DNA from: CADEDH01 sp050330635
Lineage (GTDB): Bacteria > Actinomycetota > Acidimicrobiia > Acidimicrobiales > SZUA-35
DNA: 64,000 nucleotides
Reading direction: 5' to 3'
Assembly (NCBI GenBank): GCA_050330635.1
Contig: JBHJNQ010000065.1
Span: 11,853 to 75,852 of the forward strand
Shown here: positions 59,061 through 64,000 of the stretch, one piece after another
Layout of the letters: every line of letters starts with the position of its first letter
How positions within the stretch are numbered: the stretch's first letter is position 1
Program-made: the position numbers and the translations under genes
The notes under the pieces: generated by a model
Database searches by the model: none
Told to the model about the DNA's origin: nothing
What the model saw: the letters and a program-made list of their open reading frames with translations, nothing else

Positions 59061-60173
59061 CTAGCCGTCGCCCGTGACCCGGCGGTCGAGGAGGGGGAAG
59101 GCGCTGAGGGCCCCGGGCCGCAGCCCGGGGGCCGGATCGCAGGGGACGACCTGACTGCGTCCCAGCTCGTCCCAGCACGTCACCCCCAACAGCCCGAGGG
59201 CCCGGTGGATCTCGTCCTCCAGCAGTTCCAGCACCCGCACCACACCGGGAGCCCCGGCGGAGGCCAGCCCGTAGCAGGCCAGGCGGCCGATGCCGACGGC
59301 GTCGGCCCCCAGTGCCAGGGCCTTGACCACGTCGGTTCCCCGGTTGATCGATCCGTCCACCACCACGGTGGCCCGACCGTGGACGGCATCGACGATGTCC
59401 GGCAGTACCGTCATCGACCCGAGCCCGTGATCGAGCTGGCGGCCGCCGTGGTTGGAGACATAGACGACATCGACGCCGTGCTCGACGGCCAGCACCGCGT
59501 CCTCCACGGTGGCGATGCCCTTGACGATGAGGGGCAGCGTGCACTGGTCCCGCACCCGGGCCACGTCGTCCCAGCTCAGGGCGGCCAGGTGCTCGCCCCC
59601 GGCGAACCCGCCGGCCTGCCAGCGGATGCCCCACCGGTTGGCGATGTCGCGCTCGCGCCGGGAGTACTTGGCCACGTCGACGGTGAGGCAGAAACCGACG
59701 CAGCCGGCCGCCTCGATCCGCTCGATGCGCTGACGGACCGAGTCGGCGTCGCCGGACACGTAGAGCTGGTAGAGGAGCCGGTCGGGCCCGGCGGCGGCCG
59801 CCACCTCCTCCACCTTCGGGGGCGAGCCCGAGCTCACCATCTGGAGGACCCCGAAGCTGGCGGCGGCCTCCGCCACGGTGGCCGCCGCTCCCGGATCGAA
59901 ATGGTCGAGCTGCCCGACCGGGGCCACGAACACGGGCAGCCTGACTCGGTGACCGAGGAGCGTGGAGGTGGTGTCGATCGCCGACACGTCGCGCAGGACC
60001 CGGGGCCGGAACGCCAGCGAGTCGAGGGCCGCCCGGTTGCGGGCCAGCGTCGTCTCGGTCTCGGCCCCCCCGACGAGATAGCCCCACACACCGTCACTCA
60101 GGCGGGTGCGGGCCGTGGCCACGATCTCGTGGAGGGCATGGAACCCGGTGGCGCTGGCGTCGCCGGCGCTCAC
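59061..60173 (-). CDS. FMN-dependent alpha-hydroxy-acid oxidase/dehydrogenase
   Basis: 370 residues, TIM barrel of the lactate oxidase/glycolate oxidase family: VWGYLVGGAETETTL near the N-terminus, RPRVLRDVSAIDTTSTLLG, LPLIVKGIATVEDAV (FMN Lys), YVSNHGGRQLDHG (catalytic His and substrate Arg) and VVVDGSINRGTDVVKALALGA. It oxidises a 2-hydroxy acid to the 2-oxo acid. Its ATG overlaps the stop of the upstream CoA-transferase gene (ATGA), so the two are co-translated and may act on one substrate. Confidence 0.93.
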   Translation of the reverse strand: MSAGDASATGFHALHEIVATARTRLSDGVWGYLVGGAETETTLARNRAALDSLAFRPRVLRDVSAIDTTSTLLGHRVRLPVFVAPVGQLDHFDPGAAATVAEAAASFGVLQMVSSGSPPKVEEVAAAAGPDRLLYQLYVSGDADSVRQRIERIEAAGCVGFCLTVDVAKYSRRERDIANRWGIRWQAGGFAGGEHLAALSWDDVARVRDQCTLPLIVKGIATVEDAVLAVEHGVDVVYVSNHGGRQLDHGLGSMTVLPDIVDAVHGRATVVVDGSINRGTDVVKALALGADAVGIGRLACYGLASAGAPGVVRVLELLEDEIHRALGLLGVTCWDELGRSQVVPCDPAPGLRPGALSAFPLLDRRVTGDG

Positions 60174-62686
60174 CGGTCGCGCCGGCCCGAGCCCAGGGCC
60201 CCCGACCGGCGGAGCTCGTCGATCCGGTTACGGTCGTAGCCGAGGATGGATTCGAGCACCTCGTCGGTGTGCTGACCCAGCTTGGGGAAGTGGCGGGGTC
60301 GGGCCGGTGTCCGCGACAGCTCGATCCGCGTCCGCTCCACCGGCACCCGACCCAGATCGGGGTGGGAGACCGTCACCTGATGCTCGAGGTGGGTGAGCTG
60401 GGGGTCGGGTCCGAGAGCGGTGGTGGCCACGGCGTGGGCCGGGATCCCCTGGGCCTGGAGGATCTCCTCGGCCTCCCGGGGGTGGCGGGTCGACGTCCAG
60501 TCCGTGACGGCGGCGTCGATCTCGTCGCCCCGGCTCCGCCGGTCTGCGGCGTCGAGGCCCGCCAGGTCGGGACGGCCGACGACGGTGGCCAACCGCTGCC
60601 AGTCGTCGTCGTGGCGGCAGGCGATGGCCACCCAGGCGTCGTCGCCCTCGGCCCGGTAGACCCCGTGAGGGGTGAACTCGGGGTCGGTGTTGGCCAGGCG
60701 GTCCCATGTGGTGCCGTTGACCTGGTGGTCGAGGAGGGCGGGCATGGCGTAGGCCAGGGTCGACTCGATCTGCGACTGGTCGAGGTACTGGCCCTCGCCG
60801 GTGCGATGCCGGTGATCGACGGCGGCCAGGATGGCGGCCACGGAGATGCGGGGGGCGCAGTAGTCGGTATAGGCCCCGTAGGGGCCGTTGGGCTTGCGGT
60901 CGGGCCAGCCGGTCGGCTGGACCAGGCCGGCCGCCGCGCTCCCCATGGTGCCGTAGCCGGCGACGTAGGCGTGGGGTCCGTCCTGACCCATGAGGCACGA
61001 GCTGATCATGATGAGATCGGGACGGATCCGGCGCAGCGACTCGTAGTCGAGACCCCAACCGGTCATGGCCCGGGGGGAGAACGACTCCGTCACCACGTCG
61101 GCCCACCGCACGAGATCGCGGATCACGTCGCGGCCCTCGGACGTGTTGGGGTCGACGGTGACGCTGAGCTTGTCGGCGTTGATGCTGGCGAAACCGAACG
61201 ACCGCTCCTTGCCCACCTTGCCCTCGTACCAGGGCACCAGCAGGCGACCGGTGTCGAGGCGGGCCTCGTTCTCGACCCGCACCACCGTGGCCCCGTACTG
61301 GGCCAGCACGCCGGTCGAGTAGGGACCGGCCATCACCCACATCATGTCGAGCACCTTGAGCCCGGCCAGGGGAAGATCGGGCCGGGGGTCGCCCCCGACG
61401 GCCGGCAGCGGTTCGTCGTCGCCTGGCGGGGTCGGATCGGGTGTCGACCCCCGGCGGGGTTGCGGCCCCTCGCCGGGCCGCCGCCGAGGGTCGGTGCCGT
61501 CGCCCAGCGGCCCGAGGATCTCGTCGGTGTGCTCGCCGATCCGCGGTGCCGGGTTCCGCCCCCCGGGCCGGGCCACGGTCGAGCGCACGAGGTGGTCGGC
61601 CAGCAGGGCCGTCGACCCGTCGGGCAGGATCTCCGAGGCCCAGAAGCGCCGGTGGGCCAGCTGGGGGCTGGTGAACAGATCGTCGAAGGTGGCCACCGGA
61701 ACCAGCAGGAGCTTGCGGTCGAGGGCGGCAGCGAACAGTTCGGCGTTGGTCATGGTGGCGAGGAAGGCGGCAACGGCATCCCGCAGCGGCACCAAGTCGT
61801 CGCTCGGTCGGTCACCGGACCGGATCAGCCGGAGATGGGCGACCCAGTCGCGATCGGTGATCCCCTCGGCACCGTGGCCCTCCTCGACCATGAAGGCCAA
61901 GAGACGCTCGAGGAACGGCTTGTTGACCGGGTCGATGGCCAGGGTTAGCGAGACGTGGCCGTCGAGGGTGGGCCACACGAACGGGATGTCGACGCCGTAG
62001 ACGTTGATGCCCCCCGCCCGCTGCATCGGACGGTGTCCGAGCTGGGCCGCGGGGAGGGTGAACTGGCTGGTGAGGTTGGTGGCCCGCTGGGCCGACACGT
62101 CGACCCGCTGGCCCCGGCCCGACCGCTGGGCCCCTCGCAGGGCGATCAGGGCCCCGCCGGCGGCCTCCGCCGCGGCATGGGTCCACGCCGGGACGGCCGA
62201 GGCCCGGAGCGGGGGCCGATCGCCCTCGCCGGTGAGAGCCATGGCCCCCGACGCGGCCTGGACGATCAGGTCGGTGGCGGCATAGTTGGCCTTCGGTCCG
62301 TCGGGGCCGAAGGCGGTGATCGACACCCACACCAGGGCCGGGTTGGCGGCGCTGAGCGTCTCGTAGCCGAGGCCCCGTGCCTCCCAGTGGCCGGGGTCGG
62401 CCGACTCGACGACGATGTCGGCCGTGGCCACGAGGGCCCCCAGGCGTTCCCGTCCGACCGGGTCGTCGAGGTCGAGAACGACGCTGCGGGTGCCGCGGGC
62501 GAACGCCCACCACGTCAAGGAATGCTCGGGGTCGGCCACGGCGCCGGCGAAGGGTCCCCGGTGGCGGGCCGCCGATCCCTCCGGTGGCTCGACGTGGATG
62601 ACCTCGGCCCCCAGCTCGGCCAGCAGCCGGGAGCAGAACAGCCCCCGGTCGTCGCTGAGATCGATGACCCGATAGGGCGACAACAT
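60170..62686 (-). CDS. Two-domain CaiB/BaiF (class III) CoA-transferase, second copy
   Basis: 838 residues. Domain 1 starts SPYRVIDLSDDRGLFCSRLL; domain 2 (from about 465) starts LAGLKVLDMMWVMAGPYSTG. The catalytic Asp is visible in domain 2 (YGAYTDYCAPRIS); the matching place in domain 1 reads RASAVPAWTHAAAEAAGG and has no acid. Same design as 42233-44638: an inactive first domain and an active second one. The linker (about 430-460) is Pro/Arg-rich. ATG 62686 has a TACGTT -10 box 6 bases upstream. Co-translated with the hydroxy-acid oxidase. Confidence 0.9.
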   Translation of the reverse strand: MLSPYRVIDLSDDRGLFCSRLLAELGAEVIHVEPPEGSAARHRGPFAGAVADPEHSLTWWAFARGTRSVVLDLDDPVGRERLGALVATADIVVESADPGHWEARGLGYETLSAANPALVWVSITAFGPDGPKANYAATDLIVQAASGAMALTGEGDRPPLRASAVPAWTHAAAEAAGGALIALRGAQRSGRGQRVDVSAQRATNLTSQFTLPAAQLGHRPMQRAGGINVYGVDIPFVWPTLDGHVSLTLAIDPVNKPFLERLLAFMVEEGHGAEGITDRDWVAHLRLIRSGDRPSDDLVPLRDAVAAFLATMTNAELFAAALDRKLLLVPVATFDDLFTSPQLAHRRFWASEILPDGSTALLADHLVRSTVARPGGRNPAPRIGEHTDEILGPLGDGTDPRRRPGEGPQPRRGSTPDPTPPGDDEPLPAVGGDPRPDLPLAGLKVLDMMWVMAGPYSTGVLAQYGATVVRVENEARLDTGRLLVPWYEGKVGKERSFGFASINADKLSVTVDPNTSEGRDVIRDLVRWADVVTESFSPRAMTGWGLDYESLRRIRPDLIMISSCLMGQDGPHAYVAGYGTMGSAAAGLVQPTGWPDRKPNGPYGAYTDYCAPRISVAAILAAVDHRHRTGEGQYLDQSQIESTLAYAMPALLDHQVNGTTWDRLANTDPEFTPHGVYRAEGDDAWVAIACRHDDDWQRLATVVGRPDLAGLDAADRRSRGDEIDAAVTDWTSTRHPREAEEILQAQGIPAHAVATTALGPDPQLTHLEHQVTVSHPDLGRVPVERTRIELSRTPARPRHFPKLGQHTDEVLESILGYDRNRIDELRRSGALGSGRRDR

Positions 62687-62692
62687 GACCAC

Positions 62693-62698
62693 AACGTA
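62693..62698 (-). promoter_or_regulatory. -10 box (TACGTT) of a leaderless promoter
   Basis: Six bases before the ATG of the second fused CoA-transferase gene. Confidence 0.45.
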
Positions 62699-62766
62699 GG
62701 TCGAACGGCGGGCACGGCGCCCGTCGGCGATCCCGCTGATCACCTCGGGTGGGGCCTGGGATCACC

Positions 62767-63843
62767 TCAGGTGAGGGCCTTGACCGCCTCGATCTCGCCG
62801 TCGTGGGTGTTGCCGGTGGGAACGAACCCCCGGGCAGTGTAGAACGGCCCCGGCGAGCCGGGGCCCGGGACGTAGCTGACGAACAGCCTGGTCGCCCCCT
62901 CGGCCCGCAGTCGGTCCTCGATGACGTCGAGCACCCGGTGGCCGATACCGCGTCCCTGGTGGCGGCGATCGACCAGCAACCGCCACAGGAACGGGTCGGG
63001 GTGGTGATCGGTGACGAGGGCCAGCATGACGAAACCGGCGGGCTCCCCGTCGGCGACGATGAGCCGGGGCCAGGGCACGACGGGGGCCCCTTCGTACGTC
63101 TCCGGCACGTAGGCGTCGGCCAGGCTCTTGGCCACCGACGATACGAGCCGCTCCTGGGACCGGTGGGGGTGGATGGCCAGGGTGGGGCCGAGGTTGTGCT
63201 CGGTGATCTCGACCAGCTCGACCTCGTCGGGTCGGTGCCGGGGGCGGTCTATCCACTCGCGACGGTCGTCACGGGTGAGGCCGTAGATCAGGTCGTCGGA
63301 GTTGACGGCCGTCTCACCCTCCCCCTCCCAGAACGAGAGTCGGGTCCGTCCCTCGTAGAGGAAGCCGAGTCGCTCGACGAGGCGGGCCGACGGGTGGTTG
63401 TCGGGATGGAGGCGGGCCTCGATCCGGGTCACCGGCTCGGTGGCCAGCAGGTGATCGATCGTTGCCCCCACGGCCTCGGTGGCCAGGCCCCGCCCTTGGT
63501 GGGCGGATGCCATCGTCACCCCGATCTCGGCGCACCGCCGCCCCCACGAGAGGCGGACGGCCACGTCGCCGACGATCTCCCCCTCGGGCCCTGTGCCCCC
63601 AGTGCCCGTAGCTGCCGACGGGCCGGCCAGCGCCACCGTCGCCATCCACCAGCCGTCGTCGACGGGACCTTCCATCGCTGCCGCGGCGGTGAGGAGCTCT
63701 AGCGCCGCCTCCCGCCGATAGGGGAGGGACCACGACTGGAAGCGGGCCACCTCGGGCTCGTTGCGGCGGGCCACGAGCGCCTCGAGATCGTCGAGCTGGG
63801 GACGGCGCAGTACCAGCCGCCCCGTGCGGAGCGGGGTGAACAT
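62767..63843 (-). CDS. Tandem double GNAT acetyltransferase
   Basis: 358 residues with two GNAT domains. The first (1-180) begins PLRTGRLVLRRPQLDDLEAL, a RimJ/RimL-type start, with acetyl-CoA motif ASAHQGRGLATEAVGATIDHLL and ARLVERLGFLYEG. The second (about 205-358) has PFLWRLLVDRRHQGRGIGHRVLDVI and FYTARGFVPTGN. Both Q-x-x-G-x-G/A motifs are intact. Substrates could be a ribosomal protein and a small amine; nothing decides. ATG 63843 has TAGCGT 8 bases upstream. Confidence 0.9.
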   Translation of the reverse strand: MFTPLRTGRLVLRRPQLDDLEALVARRNEPEVARFQSWSLPYRREAALELLTAAAAMEGPVDDGWWMATVALAGPSAATGTGGTGPEGEIVGDVAVRLSWGRRCAEIGVTMASAHQGRGLATEAVGATIDHLLATEPVTRIEARLHPDNHPSARLVERLGFLYEGRTRLSFWEGEGETAVNSDDLIYGLTRDDRREWIDRPRHRPDEVELVEITEHNLGPTLAIHPHRSQERLVSSVAKSLADAYVPETYEGAPVVPWPRLIVADGEPAGFVMLALVTDHHPDPFLWRLLVDRRHQGRGIGHRVLDVIEDRLRAEGATRLFVSYVPGPGSPGPFYTARGFVPTGNTHDGEIEAVKALT

Positions 63844-63851
63844 CGCTCCTG

Positions 63852-63857
63852 ACGCTA
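63852..63857 (-). promoter_or_regulatory. -10 box (TAGCGT) of a leaderless promoter
   Basis: Eight bases before the ATG of the double GNAT gene. Confidence 0.45.
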
Positions 63858-63892
63858 CAACCCGCATCCGCTGCCCGGACAGGGCCCTCTAC

Positions 63893-64000
63893 GTGGAGGA
63901 CCCTGTCACTGAGGAGGACCCTGTCACTGAGGAGGACCCTGTCACTGAGGAGGACCCTGTCACTGAGGAGGACCCTGTCACTGAGGAGGACCCTGTCACT
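63893..64000. repeat. 18-bp tandem repeat, six copies, running off the window edge
   Basis: GAGGAGGACCCTGTCACT repeats with an 18-base period; the first copy (63893-63910) has one mismatch and the next five are identical. The unit length is a multiple of three, and the plus strand reads EEDPVT per unit from GTG 63893. The array is cut by the window end, so its length and whether it is coding are unknown. A GACAGGG/CCCTGTC inverted pair lies at its left edge (about 63878-63907). Confidence 0.95.

Noticed and set aside
63893..64000. Start of a CRISPR array
   Set aside because: The 18-bp units follow each other without spacers and no cas gene is near.

Overview
The window is about 70% GC, gene-dense and dominated by actinobacterial families: F420/flavin luciferase-like oxidoreductases, two-domain CaiB/BaiF CoA-transferases, phosphotransferase-like proteins tied to acyl-CoA metabolism, SCP-x-type thiolase with a DUF35 partner, MaoC half-proteins and an ECF sigma/zinc anti-sigma pair. 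Many genes carry a TAGNNT or TACGTT -10 box only 6-8 bases before the start codon, so leaderless transcription looks common. This suggests a free-living, lipid- and steroid-degrading actinobacterium, most likely of the Acidimicrobiia; that placement is inference from gene content.

Layout. 1-3.5 kb: the 3' end of an amidase, a tRNA-Ser(UGA) and a strip of decayed genes (luciferase-like fragment, antitoxin-like remnant, GAF-GGDEF gene split by a frameshift, PIN toxin gene with a frameshift). 3.6-13.1 kb: an 822-residue protein with a pRiA4b ORF-3-like domain, convergent with a complete type I Wadjet anti-plasmid operon (jetA-jetB-jetC-jetD, minus strand). 13.2-18.1 kb: a phytanoyl-CoA dioxygenase remnant and two phosphotransferase/small-helical-protein pairs around a lipocalin-like protein. 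18.1-27.9 kb: a lipid-degradation group (two luciferase-like oxidoreductases, a thiolase homologue lacking its nucleophilic Cys, a DUF35 protein), a CorA transporter, an alkylsulfatase-like hydrolase and a fused two-half ABC exporter.

27.9-36.3 kb: SNF2 helicase plus SWIM protein, a lipoprotein, an HTH regulator coupled to a ClpP-like protein that appears catalytically dead, a bifunctional-nuclease-family protein and a DUF1353 membrane protein. 36.5-45.8 kb: acyl-CoA dehydrogenase with two MaoC-type halves, a DUF2786 protein, an O-antigen-ligase-like membrane protein, a flavin monooxygenase remnant, a fused CoA-transferase and a 2-oxoglutarate oxygenase.

45.8-52.6 kb: a membrane PAS-GGDEF-EAL protein divergent from a compact four-gene set (LuxI/FeeM-like acyltransferase, lower-GC radical SAM enzyme, hotdog thioesterase, PLP decarboxylase) that reads as an undescribed small-molecule, possibly N-acyl-amine, pathway. 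52.6-57.0 kb: an ECF sigma/anti-sigma pair and a copper/cytochrome module (PCuAC chaperone with a ten-copy Met/Asp/Glu pentapeptide insertion; cytochrome c, SCO, cupredoxin and a membrane protein). Three promoters here share GGGAACC-N16-CGACC, which defines a local sigma regulon. 57.2-64 kb: a crotonase, a broken response regulator, an FMN hydroxy-acid oxidase overlapping a second fused CoA-transferase, a double GNAT protein and, at the window edge, an 18-bp tandem repeat.
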